52,982 nucleotides of DNA. It comes from Chloroflexota bacterium (GTDB lineage: Bacteria > Chloroflexota > UBA11872 > UBA12225). The notes below the pieces were generated by a model. It ran no database searches and had not been told where the DNA came from. It was given only the letters and a program-made list of their open reading frames with translations. Location of the stretch: NCBI GenBank assembly GCA_009693165.1, contig SHXX01000006.1:1-52982 (forward strand), written 5' to 3'. A program made the translations under genes and the position numbers. Below are positions 17,309 through 26,353 of this stretch, one piece after another (the first letter of the stretch is position 1; each line of letters opens with the position of its first letter).

Positions 17309-18688
17309 ATGGACATCCAGACGCTTGCCGGGCTTGTGGCGGTCATCACCTTGGTCCTGGCTAACGGATTCTTCGTCGCGACCGAGTTCGCGATCGTTGC
17401 AGCGCGACATAGTCGGCTTGAGCAGTTGCGGAACGAAGGCGTCCCGGGCGCCGGCGCGGCGCTCAAGATTGTTGACCACCTCGACCAGTACATTGCGGCG
17501 TGCCAGTTCGGGATCACCTTGGCGTCACTCGCCCTCGGCTGGGTTGGCGAACCGGCGATTGCCCATATCTTCCTCGGGTTGTTCTCCGGGATTGACGATG
17601 CAACGGCCGTTGTGTCTGCACACACCCTCGCCAGTGGCATAAGTTTTGCCCTCATCACCGCGATGCATATCGTCTTCGGCGAACTGGCTCCCAAGGGCGT
17701 TGCCTTGCAACGCCCTGAAATGACGGCGCTTTGGGTTTCTCGCCCAATGACGATCTTTACCGTGGTGTTCCGCTGGCCGGTGGTTTTGCTAAATGGAATT
17801 GGTAACGGGATGCTGCGGATGGCGGGTCTCAATCCGGCCTCAGGCCACGACATGGTCCATTCCGTCGAGGAGCTGCGCCTCTTGGTCACGGGCAGCCAAC
17901 GGGCGGGTGTCGTTGAGGCAAGCGAGGCGAGGATAGTCGCCCGGGCGTTCAGCTTTGCTGATATCACCGCAAACATGGTCATGACCCCGCGGACGGAAAT
18001 CGACAGCATCCCGATTGAGGCATCGCGTGCCGAAATCATCGAGGCAGTGATCCGCAGTGGACACCGACGCATTCCCGTGCGGGACGGATCAATTGACCGG
18101 GTAGCTGGGATCCTGCACGCCCACGACGTCCTGTCCGTCCTCGCTGGTGGGCCGGATGCGCCGATCGATCTTCGGTCGCTAGTCCGCCCCGTTCTGGCCG
18201 TGCCGGGATCGAAAGGCATTGACGACTTGCTTGATGAGATGCGCGGGTCGCGACAGCAGGTGGCGATTGTCCTCGACGAACATGGTGGCACGGCCGGTCT
18301 CGTGACGTTGGCTGATCTCCTTGAACCCCTCGTCGGACATTTCCTTGAAGAGGCGGTCAGGCCCGGTGATGCCCCGGAACCCCCTCCGCTCGCGCATCAG
18401 GCGGATGGATCCATTCTGATAGACGGTCTGCTTCGCTTGCCTGAATGGGAGGAAGCGACTGGCACGATGCTTCCGGACGATGACCATGAGATTGCCGATA
18501 CGATTGGCGGCCTGATCATGGCGCGACTGGAGCGGATGCCGGCCGTGATGGACCGCGTCGAGATTGGTGGCCGGATGCACGAGGTTGTCGCCCTTGACGG
18601 AAGGCGTATCGATCGTGTCCGTGTTCTCAAGCGCACCGCAACGCCGGGCAAGGCACCATCTGTTTCGTCGCGAATTCAGCGACCGTAA
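17309..18688 (+). CDS. CNNM/CorC-HlyC family membrane protein
   Basis: A 459-residue membrane protein of the hemolysin C / CNNM class, tied in other bacteria to Mg2+ efflux or cobalt resistance. Domains: a DUF21 (CNNM) transmembrane part in residues 1 to about 190 starting with LAGLVAVITLVLANGFFVA; a pair of CBS domains beginning at VMTPRTEIDSIPI, with IPVRDGSIDRVAGILHAHDVL and LDEHGGTAGLVTLADLLE; and a C-terminal CorC_HlyC domain. AAAGG precedes the ATG. It heads a probable three-gene unit with the GNAT and small membrane protein genes. Confidence 0.9.
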   Translation: MDIQTLAGLVAVITLVLANGFFVATEFAIVAARHSRLEQLRNEGVPGAGAALKIVDHLDQYIAACQFGITLASLALGWVGEPAIAHIFLGLFSGIDDATAVVSAHTLASGISFALITAMHIVFGELAPKGVALQRPEMTALWVSRPMTIFTVVFRWPVVLLNGIGNGMLRMAGLNPASGHDMVHSVEELRLLVTGSQRAGVVEASEARIVARAFSFADITANMVMTPRTEIDSIPIEASRAEIIEAVIRSGHRRIPVRDGSIDRVAGILHAHDVLSVLAGGPDAPIDLRSLVRPVLAVPGSKGIDDLLDEMRGSRQQVAIVLDEHGGTAGLVTLADLLEPLVGHFLEEAVRPGDAPEPPPLAHQADGSILIDGLLRLPEWEEATGTMLPDDDHEIADTIGGLIMARLERMPAVMDRVEIGGRMHEVVALDGRRIDRVRVLKRTATPGKAPSVSSRIQRP

Positions 18689-18708
18689 CCAGTTGCGGGG
18701 AAGACGAT

Positions 18709-19776
18709 GTGACTGAAACGGATCTTCCTGCACTGATCGGGGACATGGGTTTCCGGGCGTTCACCTCGGATGACCTACCGGCGGCAGTCGCCCTGCATGC
18801 CCGGATCTTGCCTGAACATGCACAGGATGTCACGGATGTGGTCCACCGGGAAGCGACGTGGGATAGCGCGAGGTTCTGGCGAAAGCGTGTAGTGGGGTTC
18901 CGCCCCGATGGACATGTGATTGCAGTCGGGACCATCGAGCATCTGCCTTGGCAGTTCCATCCGCACCGGTATGTCGTGAGGGTCATGGTTGACCCGGACC
19001 ATCGGGGTGTCGGGATTGGTTCGTCAATCCACGCATGGATCCTGCTTCAAGCGACACACCGCACTGCATGGTCGCTCAGGTGCGAGGTTCAGGAAGCAGA
19101 CGCCACTGCCGTTCGGTTTGTCGCTCGGCGTGGATATGCGGAAGCACAGCGCAACTGGGAGTCCCGCCTCGATGTGGCTTCGTTCGACGTGGATCGATTT
19201 GCGACCGCAGAAGGCCGTGTGACCGACGCAGGGATCAAACTGACATCACTAGCGCATGAGTTGGAACGTGTTGGCGTCGCGGGGCGGGAGGGTGTCCTCC
19301 GCGCGGTGCACGATGTTGACTGCGAGGGATCAAGAGATGAACCTTCGCTTGATCCGGTTTCGCCCGCACCGTTCGAGAGGTGGGTTTCAGAGGTCGTCGA
19401 AGCACCTGATGCGCTGCCTGACGCCTTTTTCCTGGCGGTGGACGACGGGCGGTATGTCGGCTTGTCGGCAATGATGCAGCGTCGAGCGACCCCGGGAGTG
19501 CTTGGTCAGGGGTTCACGGCCGTGGTGAAGTCACACCGGGGCCGCGGTATTGCAATTGCGCTAAAGGTACGGACCGTGGCGTATGCGCGGGCGAACGGCT
19601 ACCGCGAGATCGTGACGTGGAACAACTCGCGTAACCGTCCGATGCTACGGATCAACGAGGCAATGGGGTTTGCGAAGAAACCCGTCTGGATCGAGTACAC
19701 CTTGCAATTGCGTGAACCCGAAGACGTCCAACCCGGATCAACGGTTGATCCGAGCGCGGCCGGTCCACTGCGGTGA
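18709..19776 (+). CDS. Tandem GNAT-family N-acetyltransferase
   Basis: A 355-residue protein with two GNAT folds. The GTG at 18709 follows GGGGAAGACG. The acetyl-CoA pyrophosphate loop (Q/R-x-x-G-x-G/A) appears as DHRGVGIGSS in the first half and SHRGRGIAIALK in the second. The second half ends with a classic GNAT tail (GYREIVTWNNSRNRPMLRINEAMGF). Double GNAT proteins such as mycothiol synthase and some antibiotic-modifying enzymes have this layout, and often only one half is active. The substrate is not predictable. Its stop overlaps the next gene's GTG by 4 bp. Confidence 0.85.
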   Translation: MTETDLPALIGDMGFRAFTSDDLPAAVALHARILPEHAQDVTDVVHREATWDSARFWRKRVVGFRPDGHVIAVGTIEHLPWQFHPHRYVVRVMVDPDHRGVGIGSSIHAWILLQATHRTAWSLRCEVQEADATAVRFVARRGYAEAQRNWESRLDVASFDVDRFATAEGRVTDAGIKLTSLAHELERVGVAGREGVLRAVHDVDCEGSRDEPSLDPVSPAPFERWVSEVVEAPDALPDAFFLAVDDGRYVGLSAMMQRRATPGVLGQGFTAVVKSHRGRGIAIALKVRTVAYARANGYREIVTWNNSRNRPMLRINEAMGFAKKPVWIEYTLQLREPEDVQPGSTVDPSAAGPLR

Positions 19777-20021
19777 GCGTTGACCCGGGGCCCGAACCGG
19801 TTCACGAGGTGGATCGCCAACGGGCGCGAATGGAGCGCCGGCTCGCTGTCGGCGGGTTCTCAATCCTGATTGGCGTCGGTGGCTTGATCCTCTTGGTGAT
19901 GTATGGCGGTATCGCGGCAGTCGTGAGCGGTGTGATCATCCTTGGGGGTGCAATTGTCCTTGCGGGTCTCTGGTTCCTGCTGTCACTCATGGAGTGGTGG
20001 GCTAACCGGCCAAGTACCTGA
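19773..20021 (+). CDS. Small two-helix membrane protein
   Basis: An 82-residue protein starting at GTG 19773, translationally coupled to the GNAT gene (GTGA overlap). The first 25 residues are charged (RQRARMERR). Two hydrophobic segments follow (VGGFSILIGVGGLILLVMYGG and a longer one ending WFLLSLMEW). No family recognised. The coupling and strand suggest a membrane-associated partner of the unit starting at 17309. Confidence 0.6.
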   Translation: MSVDPGPEPVHEVDRQRARMERRLAVGGFSILIGVGGLILLVMYGGIAAVVSGVIILGGAIVLAGLWFLLSLMEWWANRPST

Positions 20022-20026
20022 GCAGC

Positions 20027-20040
20027 GCCCCACTCGGGGC
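20027..20040. terminator. Short hairpin between convergent genes
   Basis: GCCCC (20027-20031) pairs with GGGGC (20036-20040) around ACTC. It lies exactly between the stops of the plus-strand small membrane protein and the minus-strand kinase-like gene, so it could serve both. No T run on either side. Confidence 0.35.
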
Positions 20041-20041
20041 A

Positions 20042-21124
20042 TCAATTGCGAGCAAGAAACTCTCGGACGTCGTTTGCTGGACCGTCACTGGAAAGTGTGC
20101 GCAGGACAACCGGTCGGAGGGAGGTTCGCCTCGTCTCGATTGCGCCCCAACCCACCGTGCGTTCTGGAGACGCGGCGCCGGTATCAACAGCGCGCAATTG
20201 CGTCGCGGCAATCGCAGCGATCAAGAGTGCATGGGCGTCCACTTCGTATATGCTCGAGACCAAATCGCCGCCGTGTATCTCAGCCAAGTGTTGCGCGAAT
20301 TGTGTGACAGATGCGGGTGTGAGTGCAGTCCGGAACCGTCCGCCGGGGACACCGGATCGAACCGACATTGCATATTGCGCGAGACGGCGCCCCGGCCAGT
20401 CGAAGCCGATTGACCCCAGGTCGATAATCGTGAGGCTTGGATCAGCATTGCCGACTACGACATTTGATGCGTGGTAGTCGAGTGGACCCGCAGTCATTGG
20501 TGCACTCAAGGCTGTCGTGACAACGCGATCCATGGCCGTGTGCAATGGCTCCGTGACATTGGTGGAAAACAACCAGGCAAGGCCGTCTACCGCATGGGAT
20601 GCCCATGGTTCGAAAAGCTCGATGGCCATATTCCTTGCTGCCCCAGGGACACCGCGCCGAGTGACTTGTGCGAACGCCCTTTCAATCTGCGCAACTCCAG
20701 TTACGAGATGTAGCCCGGCAATGTCGGCTTCTGGGTCGTTACATTCGCCCAGGAACGCGTCGAGCGTTCGGGTTCCGGCCCATTCGGTCGCTATCCATTC
20801 CGGTTCACCTTGCGTCAGGTCTGTTGCGATGACGGACGGAACGGGACACTCGGCGTTTGCGAGGAACTGCAAGGTCGCGACTTCGCCGGCGAGCGGTGCC
20901 GATGGATTGCCGAACTTGACTGCAAACGACGATCCGGTCACGGTTTCGGCGTGGATGACCCGTCCAGACACAAGGCGCAGGGAAGAAATTGGCGCGTTGG
21001 CATGTGCCTCAACGGCCGCCGAGATTGCATCCCAGTGACCACGCAATTGCGGTACACGCGCCGAGATGGAAGTAAGCGACCGTGCGAGGTCCAAATCTCC
21101 GGCGTCTGGGCGTGGACGGGTCAA
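20042..21124 (-). CDS. Aminoglycoside phosphotransferase-fold kinase-like protein in the riboflavin operon
   Basis: About 360 residues with the protein-kinase-like APH fold: an ATP-anchoring Lys in SFAVKFG, a hinge WIATEWAGTRTL, a catalytic loop reading GPLDYHASNVVV, and a metal-binding IIDLGSIGF. The usual loop is HGDLHxxN. Here the leading His-Gly is replaced by Pro-Leu while the Asp, His and Asn remain, so activity is plausible but not certain. It begins with a TTG only 18 nt after the ribH stop on the same strand, implying co-transcription. Members act on small molecules (antibiotics, choline, homoserine, fructosamine); a link to flavin chemistry is only suggested by position. Confidence 0.7.
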   Translation of the reverse strand: MTRPRPDAGDLDLARSLTSISARVPQLRGHWDAISAAVEAHANAPISSLRLVSGRVIHAETVTGSSFAVKFGNPSAPLAGEVATLQFLANAECPVPSVIATDLTQGEPEWIATEWAGTRTLDAFLGECNDPEADIAGLHLVTGVAQIERAFAQVTRRGVPGAARNMAIELFEPWASHAVDGLAWLFSTNVTEPLHTAMDRVVTTALSAPMTAGPLDYHASNVVVGNADPSLTIIDLGSIGFDWPGRRLAQYAMSVRSGVPGGRFRTALTPASVTQFAQHLAEIHGGDLVSSIYEVDAHALLIAAIAATQLRAVDTGAASPERTVGWGAIETRRTSLRPVVLRTLSSDGPANDVREFLARN

Positions 21125-21141
21125 TGGGGTCCGCGATCCGG

Positions 21142-21627
21142 TCAGTGACGGGCTGGCGGCGGGAGGTGGTTCATGAGATCTGCCATTTCAATGGCGGTAA
21201 CCGCTGCCTCGTGGCCCTTGTTGCCAGACTTGGCACCCGACCGATCCATTGCCTGGTCGAGTGTTTCGGTCGTAATGATCCCGAAGATCACTGGTACTCC
21301 AGTATCAATGGATGCACGCGCGACGCCGGCCGCAGCTTGACCTGCCACATAGTCGTAGTGGGAAGTCGCCCCTCGGATCACCGCTCCCAGGCAGACCACG
21401 GCGGCGTAGTTGCCCGAACTTGCAAGTCGACGCGCAACGACGGGGATTTCAAATGATCCTGGCACCCAAGCAACGTCGATGCTTGCCTCGTCCACTCCAT
21501 GACGTGTGAATGCGTGCAGGGCACCGGAAAGCAGCTCCTTGGTGAAGAACTCATTGAACCGGGCGACGACTACCGCAAAGCGCTGCCCTTCGGAGGCGAT
21601 CACCCGACCCTCGAATGTCTGTCCCAT
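21142..21627 (-). CDS. ribH: 6,7-dimethyl-8-ribityllumazine synthase
   Basis: A 161-residue lumazine synthase, which condenses 5-amino-6-ribitylaminouracil with 3,4-dihydroxy-2-butanone 4-phosphate, the penultimate step to riboflavin. The ATG at 21627 follows GGAGGG; the open frame upstream to 21714 is not family-like. Motifs in order: [49 protein letters not shown] with the catalytic His90, then [22 protein letters not shown] and [15 protein letters not shown]. Length and spacing are normal. It lies 132 bp after ribBA on the same strand. Confidence 0.97.
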   Translation of the reverse strand: MGQTFEGRVIASEGQRFAVVVARFNEFFTKELLSGALHAFTRHGVDEASIDVAWVPGSFEIPVVARRLASSGNYAAVVCLGAVIRGATSHYDYVAGQAAAGVARASIDTGVPVIFGIITTETLDQAMDRSGAKSGNKGHEAAVTAIEMADLMNHLPPPARH

Positions 21628-21759
21628 AATGCTCGTGACCCTCCGCGGTACATAAGTGTTGTCCGTAATGGCTGACCTGGTTTGCCACCGGCGCCACATT
21701 CGTGGTGGCTTCACGGGAGGCGGTGCAGTGCTAGAAGTGTAGGTGAAGCGCTAGACGAC

Positions 21760-22989
21760 CTAACCGGCCGTCGTAGCGTCCGGAAATGTAAACGTTGCAA
21801 GATGTCCCATCCGGTCACGCTTGGTCTCGAGATATCTGATGTTGTGTGGATTGGCATGCACTGGAATTGGAAGTTGGTCGGTAACTTTCAGGCCGTAGCC
21901 CTCGATCGCAACGAGCTTTTTGGGATTGTTGGTCATCAGAACCATCTGCGAGACACCGAGGTCCGCAAGGATTTGCGCGCCAATACCGTAGTCCCGCTTG
22001 TCTTCTGGAAACCCGAGGCGAAGGTTTGCATCGATGGTGTCAGCACCTTGATCCTGTAAGTCATACGCGCGAAGCTTGTTGTGGAGGCCAATGCCACGGC
22101 CCTCCTGATGCAGGTAGACGACAACCCCTGCGCCTGCCGTTTCGATCCGCTCCATCGCCCATTGCAGTTGCTGTCCGCAATCGCACCGCAAGCTGCCGAA
22201 CGTGTCTCCAGTGAGGCACTTCGAATGCATCCGCACGAGGACCGGTTCCTTCGCGTTCCGGAGGTCTCCCTTGACAAGGGCTACGTGCTCCTCGCCGGTA
22301 ATCGTGTCCAGATATGCATGGGCGATGAAGTCACCGGACGCCGTCGGCATCGGGACTTCCACGACCTTGCGCACGAGTTGCTCGTGGTGGCGCCGGTATG
22401 CGATCAGGTCGGCGACCGAGATGATCGGAATGCCATGCAGTTCGCTGAACGGTTCGAGACTTGGCATCCGTGCCATCGTTCCGTCGTCGTCCATGATCTC
22501 GCAGATGACTGCTGCGGGGGCCAGTCCTGCGAGTTTGGCAAGATCGACCGATGCCTCGGTTTGACCCGCACGCACGAGCACGCCTCCGTCACGGGCGCGC
22601 AACGGGAAGATATGCCCCGGCCGTGCAAGGTCTTCGGGTCGGGTCGCCGGATCGATCGCCGTACGGATCGTGTGCGCACGATCCCTGGCCGAGATACCGG
22701 TCGTCACGCCACGTCTCGCCTCGATGGAAACCGTGAATGCGGTGCCCATTGACGACGTGTTCTCGGACACCATCATGGGTATCCGGAGATCATCGAGGCG
22801 TGCGCCGGTCATGGGCAGGCAAATCAGGCCGCGCCCGTGGGTGGCCATGAAGTTGATCGCTTCGGGCGTCACCAATTCGGCAGGGATGCACAAATCGCCC
22901 TCGTTCTCGCGATCCTCATCATCGACGATGATGATGAACGAACCCGCCTTGAAATGTGCGATCGCATCCTCAATCGATGCAAGTGGCAT
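21760..22989 (-). CDS. ribBA: Bifunctional DHBP synthase / GTP cyclohydrolase II
   Basis: A 409-residue fusion supplying both precursors of the lumazine. Residues 1 to about 200 are 3,4-dihydroxy-2-butanone 4-phosphate synthase: acidic loop DDEDRENEGDL, THGRGLICLPM, FTVSIEARRGVTTGISARD and GHIFPLRARDGGVL. The rest is GTP cyclohydrolase II, with zinc cysteines in CLTGDTFGSLRCDC, YLHQEGRGIGL and LTNNPKKLVAIEGYGL. ATG 22989 with AGAGGTT upstream matches the usual start. About 145 bp separate it from ribE; no FMN riboswitch is visible there. Confidence 0.97.
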   Translation of the reverse strand: MPLASIEDAIAHFKAGSFIIIVDDEDRENEGDLCIPAELVTPEAINFMATHGRGLICLPMTGARLDDLRIPMMVSENTSSMGTAFTVSIEARRGVTTGISARDRAHTIRTAIDPATRPEDLARPGHIFPLRARDGGVLVRAGQTEASVDLAKLAGLAPAAVICEIMDDDGTMARMPSLEPFSELHGIPIISVADLIAYRRHHEQLVRKVVEVPMPTASGDFIAHAYLDTITGEEHVALVKGDLRNAKEPVLVRMHSKCLTGDTFGSLRCDCGQQLQWAMERIETAGAGVVVYLHQEGRGIGLHNKLRAYDLQDQGADTIDANLRLGFPEDKRDYGIGAQILADLGVSQMVLMTNNPKKLVAIEGYGLKVTDQLPIPVHANPHNIRYLETKRDRMGHLATFTFPDATTAG

Positions 22990-23135
22990 CGGCTGAACCT
23001 CTACTTTCCGATGATGTGATGACGTATCGCTCGTCGCCCCTGAAACCGTTTCGACTCGGACCCGCACCTTGTGCCCTGAGAACCCTGCCCATCCGCTTCA
23101 CGACGGTGCGGTGCTCCGTTTTTCCCACGCCTTGT

Positions 23136-23753
23136 TTAGGCACCACCTGCGATTGCAGCGGGCAGCGCGGCTTCAACTGCCCGGGCAACATACTTCGCGA
23201 GGATGTCCGCCTCGAGGTTTACGGTAGCGCCAACCGGCCTCCGGGTCAGAAGTGTGACGTCCAAGGTATGCGGGATAAGCCACACATCGAACCAGTCCGC
23301 ACCTACATTCACGACCGTCAGACTGACCCCATCGACCGATATCGATCCCTTGGGAACGAGATAGCGGACGATCCCGGGCGGGGCGGTAAATGACTGCACG
23401 ACCGCATCGCCTTCGGCCCGACGATCACGGATTGTGCCCGTTCCGTCCACATGACCCTGCATGAAGTGACCGCCAAAGCGTCCGCCAACCGCGAGGGCGC
23501 GTTCTAGGTGCAGGCGATCGCCAACCCCGAGGCCACCGAGGTTCGTGCGCCTGAGCGTCTCAAGTGTCGCATCGACGGCAAACGTCCTGTCGTCGCGAGT
23601 GACAACCGTCAGGCACGCACCGTTCAGGGCGATGCTGTCGCCGACGCGAGTGCCTTCAAGGGCAATCGCGCCCTCAATGGTCAGACGCGCGCCATCGGGC
23701 GTCACGGAAATCTGGCGTACCGTGCCCGTCTCTTCAACGATGCCCGTGAACAT
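23136..23753 (-). CDS. ribE: Riboflavin synthase alpha chain
   Basis: A 205-residue riboflavin synthase, which dismutates two lumazine molecules to riboflavin. It has the expected two lumazine-binding repeats: MFTGIVEETGTV with GDSIALNGACLTV, then FMQGHVDGTGTI with GSISVDGVSLTVVNVG. The ATG at 23753 is preceded by AGGGAAGG and lies 20 bp inside the end of ribD, so translation is probably coupled. Some authors name this gene ribC. Confidence 0.96.
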   Translation of the reverse strand: MFTGIVEETGTVRQISVTPDGARLTIEGAIALEGTRVGDSIALNGACLTVVTRDDRTFAVDATLETLRRTNLGGLGVGDRLHLERALAVGGRFGGHFMQGHVDGTGTIRDRRAEGDAVVQSFTAPPGIVRYLVPKGSISVDGVSLTVVNVGADWFDVWLIPHTLDVTLLTRRPVGATVNLEADILAKYVARAVEAALPAAIAGGA

Positions 23754-24993
23754 CCGGGGAACCTTCCCTCTGCGTGGCAGGACGGATTGGCCTGTCCGGA
23801 CCGTCTTCCGGCCAGTCAATCTCTGAAAGTGTCCCGTAGACCAGTGTATCAACGCCGAGCCTGGTCACTGACGGCATCATCAATCGAGAAGCGCGGTCAA
23901 GCGTGACCGCTCCAGTGCCACCGATTGCACCCGGAGCGTCCTGTCCTCCAATGATCATTGGCGCGATCACGGCCGCCACCGCATCGACGACGCCAGCGTC
24001 AAAGTACGCACCATGGATTGTGTGGCCCCCTTCTAGCAAGACGCTCGTGATCCCGCGGTCGGCAAGGAGTGCCAGTACGCCGACCGGTTGAGGTCGTCCA
24101 TGTTGTCCACTTGGCACCGAAACGACCTCGGTTCCGGCGCGCGTGAGCGCGGTGCGTCGGGATGCCCAGTCCGGTGTCCCGTCGTCGACACCGAGGATGA
24201 GGGTGTTGCCGGGAAGCGTGCCATTCGCGACACGAGCGGTGGCCGGTGTGCGCAGGGTCGTGTCGAGGATGACTCGCAGGGGATGGTTTGTTTCCTGCCG
24301 ATCGCCTAACCGACTGGGACGAACACCGCAGATCAAGGGATCCGGAAAAGCGGGGGTGTTTCCATCAAGCCTTGTTGTCAGCGACGGGTCATCGGCGACG
24401 ACCGTGCCAACCCCAACCAGGATGGCGTCCATACGGTCTCGCACCCCGTGTGCCCAACAGCGCGCGTCAGGGCCTGTGATCCACTGGCTCTCGCCAGTGG
24501 CGGTCGCAATCCGCCCGTCGAGACTGCAAGCGAACTTGGCCACCACGAACGGACGTCGATTGGTGACCCAACGTGCGAAGCCTGCCATGATTGTCCGCGC
24601 TTCGGTGCCACCCTCGCCAACCGTTACGGTGACCCCTGCTTCGCGAAGACGGGCTACACCACGACCTGAGACGCGGGGATTCGGGTCTAGCGTGGCGACA
24701 TGTACGTGCCGAATTCCGGAGGCGATGACTGCCTCGGTGCATGGTGGCGTGCGACCGTGGTGGGTGCAGGGTTCAAGCGTGACATACATCGTCGAACCGG
24801 GCGTGCGTACCTCGGTGGCGGACCCAATCGCGACCGGTTCGGCGTGGGACTGCCCGTATGGTCGTGTAGCGCCCTCTCCGATGATGACGCCGTCTCGGAC
24901 GATGACTGCCCCAACCGATGGATTGGGACTGGTTCGACCAAGCGCACCGGCCGCCAATGACAATGCGCGGGCCATGAACGGACCGGTAATCAC
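23734..24993 (-). CDS. ribD: Riboflavin biosynthesis deaminase-reductase
   Basis: A 419-residue bifunctional enzyme for the deamination and side-chain reduction steps. The N-terminal zinc deaminase has TSPNPSVGAVIV, the HAE of the active site (His50, Glu52), and Cys76 and Cys85 in LEPCTHHGRTPPC. The C-terminal reductase has FVVAKFACSLDGRIATATGESQWI, DAILVGVGTVVADDP and a late LLEGGHTIHGAYF. The GTG at 24993 is chosen because it overlaps the TGA of the upstream protease gene (GTGA), with GGAAGG upstream. A GTG at 25017 and an ATG at 24975 are alternatives. Confidence 0.95.
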   Translation of the reverse strand: MITGPFMARALSLAAGALGRTSPNPSVGAVIVRDGVIIGEGATRPYGQSHAEPVAIGSATEVRTPGSTMYVTLEPCTHHGRTPPCTEAVIASGIRHVHVATLDPNPRVSGRGVARLREAGVTVTVGEGGTEARTIMAGFARWVTNRRPFVVAKFACSLDGRIATATGESQWITGPDARCWAHGVRDRMDAILVGVGTVVADDPSLTTRLDGNTPAFPDPLICGVRPSRLGDRQETNHPLRVILDTTLRTPATARVANGTLPGNTLILGVDDGTPDWASRRTALTRAGTEVVSVPSGQHGRPQPVGVLALLADRGITSVLLEGGHTIHGAYFDAGVVDAVAAVIAPMIIGGQDAPGAIGGTGAVTLDRASRLMMPSVTRLGVDTLVYGTLSEIDWPEDGPDRPIRPATQREGSPDVHGHR

Positions 24994-26240
24994 GGGGCCA
25001 GGTCGCCTTCCGGCCACGGCTCCAGGGTGGCCATCGTCTCGATGGTCTCACTCCCGCGTGCAATGGTCAGGGTGACCCGGTCGCCGGGCCGGTACGTGCG
25101 GTCTAGGTACGCGCCGAAGCCGTCCATAGTCTCCACCGGTGCGCGGTCGACTGCAGTGATCACGTCTCCCTTTCGGAGACCGGCCCTTGCGGCGGGTCCG
25201 ACACCGACGACGGATCCGATTGCGACGCCACGCGAGACGGTGACGCCAAGCTCACGAGCGGCCGATGGCGTGACATCCTGCCCCGAAATGCCAAGCCACG
25301 CGTGGCGGATGTGTTCTCCAGCAAGGAGGCGGTCGGCGAAGCGCTTAACCGATGACGAAGGCACGGCGTAGCCAATTCCGCCGAAGCCAGTCCGGCCGGC
25401 GGTGCGCTCGATCGCATTCGTGATCCCGATCACCTCGCCAGCAGCGTTGAGCAGCGCGCCACCCGAGTTGCCCGGGTTCAGGGTTGCGTCTGTCTGGATG
25501 ATGTGTCGCATCGGCCGGTCCGCATCGCGCAGGGTGCGGCCAAGGCCGGAGATGACCCCGACACTGATGCTCCGGTCGAGGCCGATCGGATTCCCGATGG
25601 CTATCGCCAACTCGCCCGGTCGCAATTCGTCAGAGTCTCCAAGTGTCAGCGTTTGCAGCGTCGGTGGGGCATCCTCCAATCGGAGGAATGCGATGTCATC
25701 CTGTGGGTCCCGGCCGAGCATTGTTGCAACCAGACGGGTGTGATCAAGAAGTGTCACTTCGATGGACGTAGCGTCACGCACGACGTGGTAGTTGGTTAGA
25801 ACGGTTCCGTTTGGCGAAATCAGCACGCCAGATCCGGAACCGCGACGTTCGCCCCGAATGGTGGTGATCTCAACAATCGACGGCGCGGCACGTTCGTAGA
25901 TTCCTGTCACGAGTGCGCGATCGTACAGGCCGGATTTGCCCGGCGCCTGTGGAGTTGGCACAGCACGAACCGGCATTGCAACACCGGAGCGGCGCAGGAA
26001 GGCTGCCACTTGGGGTGGAACTTTCGCGTCGGTGGCCCAGACGGCGGTACTACCGGCCACGGCCCCAACAGCAAGAAGGACGACGACGATCACCAACCAC
26101 ACCAGCCCGCTCAGTGCAAGCCGGGCAAGGCGCAGCGCGATTCCCCTGCGGGAGCGGATTGGGGAACCCGCTGGGACTTCAAGGTCTGGAGCCTCGGCTA
26201 CCGGGGTAATTGCCATCCGCGTACCAACATAGTCTGCCAT
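24990..26240 (-). CDS. HtrA/DegP-like membrane-anchored serine protease
   Basis: A 416-residue trypsin-like protease with one N-terminal transmembrane helix (about residues 40-65, after a basic patch), so the catalytic part faces outside. The triad is His152 (LTNYHVVRD), Asp182 (PQDDIAFLRL) and Ser259 (NPGNSGGALL). A single PDZ domain follows (AWLGISGQDV, then GVGPAARAGLRKGDVITAVD). Such proteases degrade misfolded envelope proteins. The start could also be ATG 26216. The unusual point is its 4-bp overlap with ribD, placing it first in the riboflavin transcript. Confidence 0.92.
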   Translation of the reverse strand: MADYVGTRMAITPVAEAPDLEVPAGSPIRSRRGIALRLARLALSGLVWLVIVVVLLAVGAVAGSTAVWATDAKVPPQVAAFLRRSGVAMPVRAVPTPQAPGKSGLYDRALVTGIYERAAPSIVEITTIRGERRGSGSGVLISPNGTVLTNYHVVRDATSIEVTLLDHTRLVATMLGRDPQDDIAFLRLEDAPPTLQTLTLGDSDELRPGELAIAIGNPIGLDRSISVGVISGLGRTLRDADRPMRHIIQTDATLNPGNSGGALLNAAGEVIGITNAIERTAGRTGFGGIGYAVPSSSVKRFADRLLAGEHIRHAWLGISGQDVTPSAARELGVTVSRGVAIGSVVGVGPAARAGLRKGDVITAVDRAPVETMDGFGAYLDRTYRPGDRVTLTIARGSETIETMATLEPWPEGDLAP

Positions 26241-26353
26241 TGAACGGCATGCCCGCAAGTCTGGACAAGACCGATGCTGGGTGAACGTGGCACGACGCGT
26301 GCGTAACGGGATAGAGCAAAGGCCCCCACTTTGATCCGGCGTACACTCCTTCC

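Noticed and set aside
17017-18291. Minus-strand 424-residue frame opposite the CNNM-like gene
   Set aside because: Ser/Arg/Pro-rich translation without motifs, while the plus strand encodes a complete DUF21-CBS-CorC protein.
22990-23135. FMN riboswitch upstream of ribBA
   Set aside because: The gap reads GGGCAGGG and has GC-rich hairpins, but the conserved FMN-aptamer blocks (the CCGGCGGU and GCCCGCGAGC type segments) are not there in order.
26288-26300. Small palindrome GCACGACGCGTGC between coaE and the protease gene
   Set aside because: Short GC-rich inverted repeats are expected often at this base composition, and there is no T run or known operator match.
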